Positions 18,049 through 27,246 of a stretch of 64,000 nucleotides of DNA are shown here, in pieces. This DNA comes from Verrucomicrobiales bacterium (lineage in GTDB: Bacteria > Verrucomicrobiota > Verrucomicrobiia > Verrucomicrobiales > DEV007), in the NCBI GenBank assembly GCA_029213265.1, contig JARGNG010000024.1, forward strand, positions 1 to 64,000, given 5' to 3'. Position 1 is the first letter of the stretch; each line of letters starts with the position of its first letter. The translations under genes and the position numbers were made by a program. Below the pieces are notes generated by a model, which did not search any database, was not told where the DNA came from, and was given only the letters and a program-made list of their open reading frames with translations.

Positions 18049-18069
18049 GGCCGATCAACAGGATCGGCC
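18049..18069. other. Hairpin between the convergent HU/IHF and cstA genes
   Basis: A perfect 8-bp stem, GGCCGATC and GATCGGCC, flanks a 5-base loop AACAG. It covers the cstA stop region and lies 19 bases past the HU/IHF stop. There is no T-run on either side, so it would work as an intrinsic terminator only weakly; it may stop transcription from both genes together with other factors. Confidence 0.4.
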
Positions 18070-20004
18070 CCCTTCGTTCGCGAATTCTCCCACCGGAAGC
18101 GGTTCGAGTTGCTCCTCGAGAACTCCCTTGGCTTTGGGCCAGGCGATCGATGCTTCAATGATCATCCAGATCTGGAGCAGCAGGGTCGCGCCCCCGATTC
18201 CAACGAGAAGCCAGTTCCCCTTCGCAAGAAAGGAGCTTTCCCCGACGAAGATATTGATCGTCATGGCAATGCCCGGAAGGATCAACATGAACACCATCGG
18301 TATCGCGATGAACCAGACCGGCAGTTTTCTTCTCCACATCCAGAAGGTAATCACGAGGAAGGCCAGCCCGGCGAGGAGTTGATTGGTCGCACCGAAAAGC
18401 GGCCACAGCAGAAGCCCCCCTGTTCCGGCCGGTTTATCGGCACCTCCCGGCAGGGAGGCAATGAAGGTTGCCAGAATCACGGCAAAAATTGTCGCCCCGT
18501 GTTTGTTGGTCAGCCACGTGAACGGATTAAGAGCATGGCGCTTTCCGTCGGAGGCGGCACCGGTGGCCCGATCGGCCCCCGCCCGGTTGTCATCAAAGTC
18601 GTAGGCCTCGGAGGCGAGCGCCGTCGGCGAAACCTTCGGAGCGAAAGTCGACGCCAGCTCCTGAATCACATAGCGCTGCAATCGACAGGCCGTATCGAGA
18701 GTCGTCGCGGCAAAACTGGCGACGAAGACACCCATCAGTGCCACCGCAAAGCCGGGATTCACACCCAGTGCTTTCAGAAAATTGGCCGATCCCTCTACAA
18801 AAGCTCCGACCTTGGCACCGAGACTGTTTGCGCCGCCCCATGTTTCATAGCGCGCATCGTAGGCCGCAGCTCCGATAGCGAGATTTCCATCCGCGCCCAC
18901 CACGCCCAAGCCCAAGCCGGCCACGCAGGCGAGAATTACGAGAACGGCGAGAAATCCTTCCGTCAGCATCGATCCGTATCCGACAAACTGGGCATCAGTC
19001 TCACACTTGATCTGCTTCGAGGAGGTTCCACTGGAGACGAGGCAGTGAAACCCGGAGATCGCACCGCAGGCGATCGTGATAAAGAGAAAGGGAAAGATCA
19101 TCGGGGCTCCCTCGGGCGCGTAGCGGAAGGCGGGTGCGACAATTTCCAAAGCAGGCCGCTCCGCTCCCGTCGTCGCCGGGGCACCGCCGATCACTCCTGC
19201 GACGATCAGCCCGATCACGACCAGAGCGAGCGCGCTCAGCAACTGAAGACTGTTGATGTAATCCCGCGGCTGCAACAGAGTCCACACCGGCAAAACCGAG
19301 GCCACGTAACTGTAGAGCAGCAAAACAACCACCCAGGTCATGATCGGCCAGGCCGCCAGTGCCGCATTGAACTGTCCGAGGAGTCCCGTGTCGCCGAAGT
19401 AGACCGTCAGATACATCATCGCAAGTGCGATCAGCGAAGGAATCAGAATGTTGATCCCCCTCCGGTGAAGATACACACCGATGAACACAGCGAGAGGAAT
19501 CTGGACGAGACAGGGGAAGATGGAGGCCGGGTATTGCTTGAAGACCGCGGCAATGACGAGTCCAAATATGGCGAGAACAATCGTCAGCGCCATAAAGAGG
19601 ATAAAGAGAAAAAGCAGGCGGGTGCGCTTGGTAAGGACCCGCCCCGCGATATCGCCGACCGTTTGTCCCCGGTTCCGCATCGAGACAACGAGCGATCCGA
19701 AATCGTGAACCGCGCCGATCAGAATCGATCCGAACAGGACCCAGAGCAAGGCGGGGACCCAACCCCAAATCACCGCCACAGCCGGACCGACAATGGGCCC
19801 TGTCCCTGCAATCGAAGTGAAGTGGTGACCGAAAATGATCGACTTTTTCGTCGGCACATAGTCTTTGTCATCGTTGAGGGCGATGCTCGGAACAGCTGCG
19901 TCCGGGTCGAGTTTGAAAATTTTCCGGGCAAGCCACTTCCCATAAGTATTGTAGGCGATCAAATACAAGACGAGGGAGCCGACCGCGATAAGAAGAGTTT
20001 CCAT
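18055..20004 (-). CDS. cstA: Carbon starvation protein CstA-like peptide/pyruvate transporter
   Basis: CstA-family proteins are multi-pass inner-membrane transporters induced by carbon starvation and thought to import peptides or pyruvate. From the ATG at 20004 the product is 649 residues. It shows the hallmark N-terminal block YVPTKKSIIFGHHFTSIAGTGPIVGPAVAVIWGW, followed by about 16 hydrophobic segments (for example SVVLLLYSYVASVLPVWTLL region, GFAVALMGVFVASFAATTLDTACR). An in-frame extension to 20100 is rich in Cys/Phe and lacks similarity. The gene is divergent from the SLC13 transporter gene, with about 110 bases between the starts. Confidence 0.95.
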   Translation of the reverse strand: METLLIAVGSLVLYLIAYNTYGKWLARKIFKLDPDAAVPSIALNDDKDYVPTKKSIIFGHHFTSIAGTGPIVGPAVAVIWGWVPALLWVLFGSILIGAVHDFGSLVVSMRNRGQTVGDIAGRVLTKRTRLLFLFILFMALTIVLAIFGLVIAAVFKQYPASIFPCLVQIPLAVFIGVYLHRRGINILIPSLIALAMMYLTVYFGDTGLLGQFNAALAAWPIMTWVVVLLLYSYVASVLPVWTLLQPRDYINSLQLLSALALVVIGLIVAGVIGGAPATTGAERPALEIVAPAFRYAPEGAPMIFPFLFITIACGAISGFHCLVSSGTSSKQIKCETDAQFVGYGSMLTEGFLAVLVILACVAGLGLGVVGADGNLAIGAAAYDARYETWGGANSLGAKVGAFVEGSANFLKALGVNPGFAVALMGVFVASFAATTLDTACRLQRYVIQELASTFAPKVSPTALASEAYDFDDNRAGADRATGAASDGKRHALNPFTWLTNKHGATIFAVILATFIASLPGGADKPAGTGGLLLWPLFGATNQLLAGLAFLVITFWMWRRKLPVWFIAIPMVFMLILPGIAMTINIFVGESSFLAKGNWLLVGIGGATLLLQIWMIIEASIAWPKAKGVLEEQLEPLPVGEFANEGGRSC

Positions 20005-20114
20005 TGATTGAAATCGTGTTGTAGAGAAAAAAGGAGCCCTTTCGATCCCGAAGATCGGAGAGACGAAAAAGATGCTGCCTTGGCAAGGGCAGAAACGCAA
20101 CGATCAATTTACCA

Positions 20115-21914
20115 ATGGAAGTTCAACTCTGGCAGCAAATCGTGACCGTCATCGTCGTGGTGGCGGTCTTCGTTGTGCTGGTTCGCGAGTGGATTTCCCC
20201 CGACCTCGCGGCGATGGGGGCGTTTCTTTCCCTCGTTCTCATCGGGGTTCTTTCTCCGGGGCAAGCCCTTGGCGTCTTTGGCAGTTCGGCCCCGATTACG
20301 GTAGCCGCCATGTTCATCATGAGCGCCGTGCTGGAGCGGACCGGTCTCATTGAGCTTCTTGCCGGCCGCTTCGAAACGCTTGCCGGCGCCAGCCCGGCCC
20401 GCGTCATGCTGGTTCTGCTGGCGCTCGTTGCCTTTCTCTCCGCTTTCGTCAACAACACGCCGGTGGTGGTCGTCTTTCTCCCCATCGTGCTCGCCCACTG
20501 CCGGAAATTTGACCTCACTGCTTCCCGCTTCCTCATCCCGCTGAGCTATGCCGCCATTGTCGGGGGCACTTGCACCATCATCGGCACCTCCACCAATCTC
20601 ATCGCATCCGGCATCGCCGCCGACGCGGGAATGGAACCTTTCAGCATGTTCGAGGTCAGCAAACTCGGCATTCTGTTCGTGGTCGCCACCTTCGCCTACA
20701 TCCTACTCGGCGGCTGGCGTCTCATTCCGGACCGGGTTACTCTTTCGACGCTCTTTGACGGGGAAGCCTCCCAGGAATTCCTCACCCAGGTCTACGTGAA
20801 CAGCGACTCCCCCCTGATCGGGAGAAAGTTCCCCGAGACGCCCCTCGCCAAACAGCGCAATCTCCGCGTCATCGAGGTCAACCGCGAGGGCCGTCCCCTC
20901 CCCGTTCCTCTGAACGAACTTGTCCTCGAAGCCAACGATCAGCTCATTCTAAAGACACGGGCATCGGGCGTCGTCGAACTGGCTGAGACGACCGGAGTGG
21001 ACCTTCTCCCCGAGGGTGAACTCGGGCTCGATCACATTCGAACCGAATCTGCGATCCTCATGGAGGGCATCGTCGGCCCCACCTCCCGACTCGCCGGCAA
21101 CAGCCTCAAGGAGTTGAATTTTCGCCAGCGTTTCGGCGTGGTCATTCTCGCGGTGCATCGACGGGGCGTAAATCTCCGCAACCGCTTCGAAGACGTCAAA
21201 CTCGCCTTCGGCGACACCCTGCTAGTGGAGGGGCCGGTCGACCGGATGAACGAGCTCTTCAATGAAAAAGACTTCGTCAACCTGAGCAAACCAAAGGGAC
21301 GCCCCATTCGCCGGGAGAAAGCCCCCATCGCGATCGGTGCGCTCCTTCTCTTCATGGTGGGCGGTGCCCTGCTCCCCGCCTACATCCCCATCTTTGCCCT
21401 GACCGGAGCCCTGATCACCCTCGTCACCCGCTGCATCGATCCCGAAGAAGCCTACGAAGCCGTCGAGTGGAAAGTCATTTTCATGATCTTCGGAATGCTC
21501 GGACTAGGCATCGGACTCGAACAGACCGGCCTCGCCCGAATCCTCGCAGAACAGGCCGCGAACTGGTTCCAGGATCTTGGACCTTTTGCGGTACTGGCCG
21601 CGCTCTACCTGCTCTCCGCAGTTCTCACTGAACTGATCAGTAACAACGCGGTCGCGGCCCTGCTCACCCCGATTGCGATCGGCATCGCCCAGCAACTCGG
21701 TGTCGATCCACGCCCCTTTGTCGTCGCGGTCATGTTTGCCTCCTCGGCCAGCTTCGTCACCCCGATCGGCTACCAGACCAACACCTATGTCTATGGAGCC
21801 GGGGGCTACAAATTCGCCGATTTCAGCCGAATCGGACTTCCCCTGGCCATCGCGCTCTGGTTGATGGCCAGCTACCTGATTCCCATTCTCTGGCCGTTCA
21901 ACCCCGGTTCCTGA
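20115..21914 (+). CDS. SLC13/DASS-type anion symporter with two TrkA-C (RCK_C) domains
   Basis: 599 residues. N-terminal membrane half: VTVIVVVAVFVVLVREWISPDLAAMGAFLSLVLIGVLSPGQALGVFGSSAPITVAAMF, with the SNNTPVVVVFLP-like signature (AFVNNTPVVVVFLP) and the GGTCTIIGTSTNLIASG motif of ion-transporter half-domains. Two cytoplasmic TrkA-C domains lie at about 220-305 and 320-400 (LIGRKFPETPLAKQRNLRVIEVNREG; RLAGNSLKELNFRQRFGVVILAVHRRG). A second membrane half contains ELISNNAVAALLTPIAIGIAQQLG and SFVTPIGYQTNTYVYGAGGYKFADF. This layout occurs in predicted sodium-coupled sulfate, dicarboxylate or citrate carriers; the ion is not readable. Confidence 0.9.
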   Translation: MEVQLWQQIVTVIVVVAVFVVLVREWISPDLAAMGAFLSLVLIGVLSPGQALGVFGSSAPITVAAMFIMSAVLERTGLIELLAGRFETLAGASPARVMLVLLALVAFLSAFVNNTPVVVVFLPIVLAHCRKFDLTASRFLIPLSYAAIVGGTCTIIGTSTNLIASGIAADAGMEPFSMFEVSKLGILFVVATFAYILLGGWRLIPDRVTLSTLFDGEASQEFLTQVYVNSDSPLIGRKFPETPLAKQRNLRVIEVNREGRPLPVPLNELVLEANDQLILKTRASGVVELAETTGVDLLPEGELGLDHIRTESAILMEGIVGPTSRLAGNSLKELNFRQRFGVVILAVHRRGVNLRNRFEDVKLAFGDTLLVEGPVDRMNELFNEKDFVNLSKPKGRPIRREKAPIAIGALLLFMVGGALLPAYIPIFALTGALITLVTRCIDPEEAYEAVEWKVIFMIFGMLGLGIGLEQTGLARILAEQAANWFQDLGPFAVLAALYLLSAVLTELISNNAVAALLTPIAIGIAQQLGVDPRPFVVAVMFASSASFVTPIGYQTNTYVYGAGGYKFADFSRIGLPLAIALWLMASYLIPILWPFNPGS

Positions 21915-22058
21915 CCGTTCCAGAAATTATAATCAAAATGGCTGATTCTGCTTGCGGGAAGCGGGCGCATGCCTTACAAATTCCGCCTTTCAGGCGACCG
22001 GGCCTTGTGACCCGGCGAAATTTCCCTTCGAATTCTCTCATTATCCCCCGCCTCGGTC

Positions 22059-23018
22059 ATGGCCAAAAAAGCAGCAGCAAAAAAAGCTCCCGCCAAGAAA
22101 GCAGCTCCCAAGAAGAAGGTAGCCCCTGCGAAAAAGTCCCCCGCAAAAAAGGCAGCTCCCGCCAAAAAGGCAGCTCCCGCCAAAAAGGCAGCTCCCGCCA
22201 AGAAAGCCGCTCCGGCAAAAAAATCTCCTGTAAAAAAGTCCCCCGCCAAAAAATCTCCTTTGAAAAAGACTCCCTCTAAGAAAGCCCCTGCCAAGAAGGC
22301 CCCTGCCAAGAAGGCTGCTACGAAAAAGGCCCCTGCCAAGAAGGCTGCTACGAAAAAGGCCCCTGCCAAGAAGGCCCCTGCCAAGAAGGCTGCTACGAAA
22401 AAGGCCCCCGCCAAAAAAGCAGCCCCGAAGAAAAAGGCGTCTGGTAAAACCGCTGCTTCGAAAAAAATCCCGATTCGCAAGCGCATGACGGTGAAGAAGC
22501 GCCCCGTGCTTTCGCATCTGGCTCAGCGCCCCCTTCCCGCTGCCTCCGTTCCCGCCGGGAAACCCCGCAAACTGACGGCTGCGTTCCTGAAGAAACAGAG
22601 ACAGAAGCTTCTCGACCTTCGCGACACCCTTGTGGATCAAATGACCGGCGTTGCCCGTGATTCCCTCGGGCGCGGCGACGATTCCGCAGATGCTTCCGCA
22701 TTCGGTATGCACCAGGCCGACGCAGGCAGTGACGCCTACGATCGCGATTTCGCCCTCAATATTCTTTCCCAGGAGCAGGACGCGCTTCACGAAATCGAAG
22801 AAGCTCTCGTTCGGATCGACTCCGGGGAATACGGCACCTGTCAGGGCTCGGGAGATGCGATTCCCCCGGCGCGCCTCGAGGCGATGCCATTTGCCCGTTG
22901 CACCGTTGAATACCAGGAAAAACTCGACGAAGAACAGTCCCGCGGACACTACAATGCCCCGGTCAGCGATCTCTTCGGTCTGGAAGAAGACAAAGTGGCC
23001 CGACCGGTCGACAAATAG
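22059..23018 (+). CDS. DksA/TraR-like protein with lysine/alanine-rich histone-like N-terminal tail
   Basis: 319 residues. Residues 1-130 are Lys-Ala-Pro repeats ([10 protein letters not shown]) like eukaryotic histone H1 tails and would bind DNA or RNA non-specifically. Residues about 190-310 are a DksA/TraR domain: a coiled coil ([24 protein letters not shown], then [24 protein letters not shown]), and a zinc-finger region [35 protein letters not shown]. The usual ligand pattern C-x2-C ... C-x2-C is broken: C261 is kept, its partner is Ser264, and the second pair aligns with Thr282 and Tyr285, with a Cys one place earlier (C281). Zinc binding therefore seems lost. Possible roles are nucleoid organisation or RNA polymerase modulation. 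rpmG follows 95 bases downstream. Confidence 0.85.
   Translation: MAKKAAAKKAPAKKAAPKKKVAPAKKSPAKKAAPAKKAAPAKKAAPAKKAAPAKKSPVKKSPAKKSPLKKTPSKKAPAKKAPAKKAATKKAPAKKAATKKAPAKKAPAKKAATKKAPAKKAAPKKKASGKTAASKKIPIRKRMTVKKRPVLSHLAQRPLPAASVPAGKPRKLTAAFLKKQRQKLLDLRDTLVDQMTGVARDSLGRGDDSADASAFGMHQADAGSDAYDRDFALNILSQEQDALHEIEEALVRIDSGEYGTCQGSGDAIPPARLEAMPFARCTVEYQEKLDEEQSRGHYNAPVSDLFGLEEDKVARPVDK
22130..22430 (+). repeat. Tandem short repeats coding for the lysine/alanine tail
   Basis: Imperfect in-frame repeats inside the DksA-like gene. One type (about 18 bases, coding KAAPAK) is repeated three to four times at 22147-22205. A longer 30-base type coding [10 protein letters not shown] occurs at 22292-22400. 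Such arrays expand and shrink easily by slippage, so the tail length probably varies among strains. Confidence 0.8.
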
Positions 23019-23113
23019 CCCCGAAATTTATCGGTTGAGAAATCGTCGGAGTAATTTAGAATACCGGCCCTCGCGAAACACCGAAACAACAACGACCCCA
23101 ACCGAAGCAGATC

Positions 23114-23287
23114 ATGTCCAGAGAAGTCATCATCCTTGAATGCACGGAAGCCAAAGAGGAAGGCAAACGCCCTTCTATCTATGTCTCCACCCGCAACAAG
23201 AAGAGCCTCCGCACTCCCGGCCGCCTCGAGAAGGTCAAATTCAATCCTTACCTGAAGCGTCGTACGCTTCACCGTGAGAAGCGTTAA
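23114..23287 (+). CDS. rpmG: 50S ribosomal protein bL33, zinc-free form
   Basis: 57 residues beginning MSREVIILECTEAKEEGKRP and ending in KRRTLHREKR. The order (REVIILECTEAK, YVSTRNKKSLRTPGRLEKVKFNPYLKRRTLH) matches bL33. Zinc-binding bL33 carries four cysteines; here only Cys10 remains, so this is the Cys-less type of protein. The start ATG at 23114 lies 95 bases after the DksA-like gene's stop. It is followed 43 bases later by rpsR; the two are probably co-transcribed. Confidence 0.95.
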   Translation: MSREVIILECTEAKEEGKRPSIYVSTRNKKSLRTPGRLEKVKFNPYLKRRTLHREKR

Positions 23288-23329
23288 TTCCTCGTTTCAG
23301 CGATTTTATCTACACTACGATTTTTTATC

Positions 23330-23566
23330 ATGGGACCGAAAACCGAACAAAGAGCGATCAACCTTCGCCGTGCCAACCGCAGGATGCCGCGTCGTCGTTA
23401 CGACATTCCGCCAGAGAAGGTAAGCTATCTCAACCCTGAGTTTCTCGCCAAATTCACCACCGAGTCCGGCAAGATTTATCCCCGCCGCACGACCGGAGTT
23501 TCCGCGAAACTCCACCGCAGGATTACCCGCGAGATCAAGCGCGCCCGCGCCCTGAACCTCCTGTAG
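23330..23566 (+). CDS. rpsR: 30S ribosomal protein bS18
   Basis: 78 residues of the expected length. The S18 core is clear: RRRYDIPPEKVSYLNPEFLAKFTTESGKIYPRRTTGVSAKLHRRITREIKRARALNLL, with the highly conserved GKI-PRR-TG and QR/HR-RIT-RAR motifs (shown here as GKIYPRRTTG and HRRITREIKRAR). bS18 binds the platform of the small subunit beside bS6. In many bacteria rpsR lies with rpsF, ssb and rplI; here it follows rpmG, and a strong terminator ends the unit. Confidence 0.97.
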   Translation: MGPKTEQRAINLRRANRRMPRRRYDIPPEKVSYLNPEFLAKFTTESGKIYPRRTTGVSAKLHRRITREIKRARALNLL

Positions 23567-23606
23567 TCTTTGCCGAGGCAAAAACTTTTCCCGCAAGGGA
23601 CACCCG

Positions 23607-23640
23607 ACAGGGTTAGGTCATCGACCTAACCCTGTTTTGT
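23607..23640 (+). terminator. Intrinsic terminator of the rpmG-rpsR unit
   Basis: A perfect 13-bp inverted repeat (ACAGGGTTAGGTC at 23607-23619 and its complement at 23623-23635) closes on a three-base loop and is followed on the + strand by TTTGTTT. It begins 41 bases after the rpsR stop and just before the SRAP gene, and it is the clearest terminator in the window. Confidence 0.9.
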
Positions 23641-23662
23641 TTGGTAGATTCCCGGGGTTCTC

Positions 23663-24313
23663 ATGTGCAACCTCTACGACGTCGGCCGCCCCCGGGGTGG
23701 GCATTCCAACAGCGACTGGGAGAAAGCAATTCTCGAAACGCTGGAGGCATCCGAATCCGCTCTCCGAAAGCGTCACGGCATTCGCAAAACGGATCCGGGC
23801 CTCGTTTTGATCGAACGCAACGGGAAGCCTGAATCCCGGATCATGCGATGGGGATTTCAACGCGAATTCAATCCGGCGATCAACAACGCGCGATCCGACA
23901 AGCTCGACGGCATGTGGAAAACAGCCTGGGAAAATCGACGGCGGTGCCTCATTCCTGTCGAAACGTTCTACGAATGGTCCGGTCCGGCAGGACAGAAGCA
24001 GACCTTCGCCTTTCAATCCTCCCACCCGGAGAACATCCTCTGGGCGGGCGGGGTCTGGGAGGAGCGGGATGGCGAAGAGGCCTATTCCATGCTGACAACC
24101 AGTGCATCCGAACAGGTTTCGGCCATTCATCACCGAATGCCGGTGCTGCTGGCACCTCCGGACTTCGGGGCCTTTCTGGGCGAATCACATCCGACACGAC
24201 TTCTCACTCCCTGTTCCGTATCCCTCGAGATCTTTCGCTGCGAAAATCCCCTGAAAAACCCGACCGGACATGAGGGTCCGGTCAAAGAGGATTTCCTGCC
24301 CGGGTTCGAATAG
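23663..24313 (+). CDS. SRAP / HMCES-YedK family DNA-protein crosslink protease
   Basis: 216 residues. SRAP proteins shield abasic sites by forming a covalent crosslink through Cys2. Here Cys2 follows the start Met (MCNLYDVGRP). The other active-site pieces are present: the Asn in FNPAINNARSDKL, RCLIPVETFYEWSGP with the catalytic Glu, and the His in VSAIHHRMPVLL. The start ATG at 23663 is fixed by the need for Cys2. It follows the rpsR terminator, and the next gene on the other strand is convergent. Confidence 0.95.
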   Translation: MCNLYDVGRPRGGHSNSDWEKAILETLEASESALRKRHGIRKTDPGLVLIERNGKPESRIMRWGFQREFNPAINNARSDKLDGMWKTAWENRRRCLIPVETFYEWSGPAGQKQTFAFQSSHPENILWAGGVWEERDGEEAYSMLTTSASEQVSAIHHRMPVLLAPPDFGAFLGESHPTRLLTPCSVSLEIFRCENPLKNPTGHEGPVKEDFLPGFE

Positions 24314-24332
24314 CCGATCCCGGCACAACCGA

Positions 24333-25046
24333 TTACACCAGCTTGTAACCGACCCCGTGCACCGTCACGAGGAACTCGGGATCGCGGCCGTGGTCTCCGA
24401 TTTTCTTTCGAACCTGCGCGATGCACTGGTCCAGCGTCCGTGTCGTCCCGAAATATTTCACGCCCCAAACTTCCTCAAGAAGCCGGTCCCGACTGAGAAC
24501 GTTGCCGCGATTGGCGGCGAGAAAACGAAGCAGTTCCATTTCGCGTGGCGTCAGGGAAATCATCTCCCCGTCCAACTCCACTTCGTAGTTCTGCGCATCC
24601 ACGACCGCGTTTCCGATCTCCAGTTTGGTCACCTCTTCCGACGTTTCCTCGCCGGGCGCGGGATCCCATCCCTGAGACCGGCGCAGCAGAGCGCGAATCC
24701 GGGCGAGAAGCTCGACGACCCCGAAGGGCTTCGTCACGTAGTCGTCGGCACCGCTGTTCAGCCCGATCACTTTGTCCATCTCCTGCCCCTTTGCAGTCAG
24801 CATCAGGATCGGTATCCGGCAGCCATCTTTCCGGAGTTCCTGCGCGATGTCGTAGCCACTTTTCCCCGGCAACATCACATCGAGCAAAATCAAATCGGGC
24901 AGGGCTTTGGCAATTTCTTCGATCGCTACGTCCCCTCGCTCGCAGGAAAGGAGCCCATAGCCTTCCGCACGAATCACTTCCTCCAGGCCAAAGCGAATAC
25001 TGGCGTCGTCTTCGACGACAAAAATGGTGATCTCACTGTTGCTCAT
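24333..25046 (-). CDS. OmpR/PhoB-family response regulator
   Basis: 237 residues. Receiver domain with acidic D13 and D14, phospho-acceptor D56 in LILLDVMLPGKSGYD, the Thr in MLTAKG and Lys in VTKPF. The C-terminal winged-helix of the OmpR/PhoB type follows (SLTPREMELLRFLAANRGNVLSRDRLLEEVWG ... TRTLDQCIAQVRKKIG ... VHGVGYKL). The ATG overlaps the kinase stop by the ATGA arrangement, so the pair is translationally coupled. It is the output of the VWA-kinase-regulator operon; the target genes are unknown. Confidence 0.95.
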   Translation of the reverse strand: MSNSEITIFVVEDDASIRFGLEEVIRAEGYGLLSCERGDVAIEEIAKALPDLILLDVMLPGKSGYDIAQELRKDGCRIPILMLTAKGQEMDKVIGLNSGADDYVTKPFGVVELLARIRALLRRSQGWDPAPGEETSEEVTKLEIGNAVVDAQNYEVELDGEMISLTPREMELLRFLAANRGNVLSRDRLLEEVWGVKYFGTTRTLDQCIAQVRKKIGDHGRDPEFLVTVHGVGYKLV

Positions 25047-27181
25047 TTCGAATCGGTTACGGGGAATCGAACGACGAAACTACTTCCGCCTCCGCCGCGT
25101 TTTTCATACTGAATGGTTCCGCCCAGCCTCTCGACAATCTGCTGACACAGGGCCAGTCCGATTCCGGAGCCTTCGATTCCGGAATCGATCGAATCGTCAA
25201 CGCGGTAGAATTTATCAAAGATATTTCGCTGATGCGCCCGGGGAATGCCCGGACCCCGGTCATGAACGGCGAGACAAATCGATTCCGCATCCGCCTTCAC
25301 TTCGACGAGAGCCCCTCCCCCTTCTGCCGCGTATTTTTCGGCATTGGAGAGCAGGTTCAGGATGACCTGTGATAGCGCATCGCGATCGCCCTCCATCTCG
25401 ACGCCGGACTGGCTTTCTACGGTGACGTCCCATCCCTCCGTTTCCACGCCGGCCCGATACATCTCCACGGTCTCTTCGGCAAGCTGACCGAGATCGATCC
25501 TTTCGGTTCTCAATTTCATCTCGCCCCGGTCAAGGCGGGAAAAATCGAGCAGGCGGTTGATCAAACGGGTCAGGCGGGCCGATTCCTTGCTGATCACCTC
25601 GGAGTATTTTCTTGTTTGGTCTGGATTCTGCTCCCTCGATCCGGCGAGCAGTTCCGAGAACATGCGGATCGAAGTCAGCGGAGTCTTCAGCTCGTGACTG
25701 ACATTGCTGACAAAATCCGTCTTCTGCGTCGCCAGCCGCATCTCGTAGTTTACCGACTTCAGTATGAGAAGGCACCCGACTCCCACAGCACCGAGAAGAA
25801 CCAGGACGATCAGCCACAGGGTCAAGCGCACCGTCCGGGCCGACTCGCTCATGGCGGAGGGATTGAGAAGATAGGCCGCCACCTCCCAGCGGGGCAGAAT
25901 CTGCCCGACTTCGGAAGCCACAAAAGGAAGGCTCCAGTCGGCGGAAAATCCCTCCTCCGTCAGGGCCACGGGATCGCCATCGGAATCGAGCAGGGCAAAG
26001 GAAACCTCTTCGGACCCGGGAAGAGCATCGGCTTCAAACAAACCGCTCAGCTCGCTCTGAATCTCCTCCAGATTCAGCTCCGTCCAGAAGGTGTAGCCGG
26101 GGAGCAAAGGCGATCGCTTCCAAAGCAGCACGTGCAGACTCCCGTCGATCAGTCGGCTCACGGCGCCTTCCCGCTCCCCCCGGGAGAGATCACTCAGATT
26201 CACGGCTTCCGGATTCAAACGCGAGCGATTGTCAAAAGGGGCCGCTCCGAACGAGTCGGCGACCGTCTGATCCGGCACATAGGACTGAACCGGTGCCACA
26301 TTCCTCGCCTGCGGTGGGACGGCTGACTTTCGCAACTCCTCCCGGACTTCCAACTGAACCGCTCCGACCTCCGCGGGACTTTCTTTTCCCAGGGCGGGAG
26401 CCCTTCCGACAACCGCCGTTTCGGGCGCTGCCGGTTCATTCTGCTGGCTGAAATTGTAATCCCGCAGTTTGTTGGGAGCGAGTGTCACACTCCACTTGGA
26501 TGATTCCGTCTTCTTCGTCGCGATGGAACCGGCTTGCTTCCGTTTCGCGTCTGTCGACGCGGCAGCCTGAGGTGAAGCCACCCTATCTTCCATTTCGCTG
26601 GCAGTATTCTTCCGCCGCTCCAGCTCCCGGGGCGACTCCTGCTCCTCCGCAGCGTCCATCGAAGGCTGATCTCGTTCGAAGCTGGAGGAAAGGACGGTTT
26701 TGCTCGAAGGCTTCAGACCATCCTTTTTCTCGATCACCTGAAGCTGATTGTTGAGAACCTGCGGTGCCTGGTAGACCTCCACTTCGCGTTCATTCCCGAG
26801 AAAAAGGGCATGGTTCTCGAGGAACTCCTGAGCCTGACTCCCCGAGTCGGGACCGGGACTGAGGACGTCTCCGGATTCGCTTACCACGGCCCCGACCGCG
26901 GCCTGGGTCCAGCTTTCGGTAATGACTTCATGAAAATCGGAAACCAGGGACTCCCCTCTCTCCGCCGCCAGTTCCTCGATCGTATTGCCGTAGAAAACGC
27001 GGACATCGTCGAGGTAAAGATTGATGTCGGCGACAATCGTGTCGCAGGTGGATTGGTGAACCAGCACCTTCTGGTTGTTGATGACGACTTCCTGATCACG
27101 GACCGAACGGATCGCCAGCGCTGCGAGGAGCAGCGCCGGGATCAGAATCGATATCAAAAATACTACCGCGATTCGTTTCAT
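25043..27181 (-). CDS. Membrane sensor histidine kinase with large periplasmic domain
   Basis: 712 residues from the ATG at 27181, chosen because it begins MKR followed at once by a membrane segment; GTG at 27250 (overlapping the upstream stop as GTGA) and ATG at 27208 are alternatives. A periplasmic region of about 415 residues follows, with a low-complexity Ala/Glu/Lys/Pro stretch in the middle. A second membrane helix lies at about 442-465. The HisKA domain carries the phosphoacceptor in SNVSHELKTPLTS (H496), and the HATPase domain has N, G1 and G2 boxes (LLSNAEKYA, HDRGPGIP, GSGIGLAL). It partners the regulator downstream and is encoded after a secreted VWA protein, which suggests an envelope signal. 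Confidence 0.92.
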   Translation of the reverse strand: MKRIAVVFLISILIPALLLAALAIRSVRDQEVVINNQKVLVHQSTCDTIVADINLYLDDVRVFYGNTIEELAAERGESLVSDFHEVITESWTQAAVGAVVSESGDVLSPGPDSGSQAQEFLENHALFLGNEREVEVYQAPQVLNNQLQVIEKKDGLKPSSKTVLSSSFERDQPSMDAAEEQESPRELERRKNTASEMEDRVASPQAAASTDAKRKQAGSIATKKTESSKWSVTLAPNKLRDYNFSQQNEPAAPETAVVGRAPALGKESPAEVGAVQLEVREELRKSAVPPQARNVAPVQSYVPDQTVADSFGAAPFDNRSRLNPEAVNLSDLSRGEREGAVSRLIDGSLHVLLWKRSPLLPGYTFWTELNLEEIQSELSGLFEADALPGSEEVSFALLDSDGDPVALTEEGFSADWSLPFVASEVGQILPRWEVAAYLLNPSAMSESARTVRLTLWLIVLVLLGAVGVGCLLILKSVNYEMRLATQKTDFVSNVSHELKTPLTSIRMFSELLAGSREQNPDQTRKYSEVISKESARLTRLINRLLDFSRLDRGEMKLRTERIDLGQLAEETVEMYRAGVETEGWDVTVESQSGVEMEGDRDALSQVILNLLSNAEKYAAEGGGALVEVKADAESICLAVHDRGPGIPRAHQRNIFDKFYRVDDSIDSGIEGSGIGLALCQQIVERLGGTIQYEKRGGGGSSFVVRFPVTDSK

Positions 27182-27246
27182 TCCGTCGTCCGGCAAGATA
27201 TCACGCATCCCATCGCATCGCCTCGTCAAAAGCGACGCGAATGAGA

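Noticed and set aside
18109-20007. Long open frame on the + strand, 632 residues, opposite cstA
   Set aside because: It is the antisense of cstA, highly charged and of low complexity, with no family similarity. cstA itself is certain.
22130-22430. Regular tandem repeats that could be mistaken for a CRISPR array
   Set aside because: The repeats are in-frame coding units without unique spacers, all inside one gene.
22041-22949. Open frames on the minus strand opposite the lysine-rich DksA-like gene
   Set aside because: They translate the Lys/Ala repeat as Phe/Gly/Ala repeats. No signal, no similarity; the + strand gene explains the region.
24270-25112. + strand frame of 280 residues opposite the response regulator
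   Set aside because: It is a shadow of the well-supported regulator gene.
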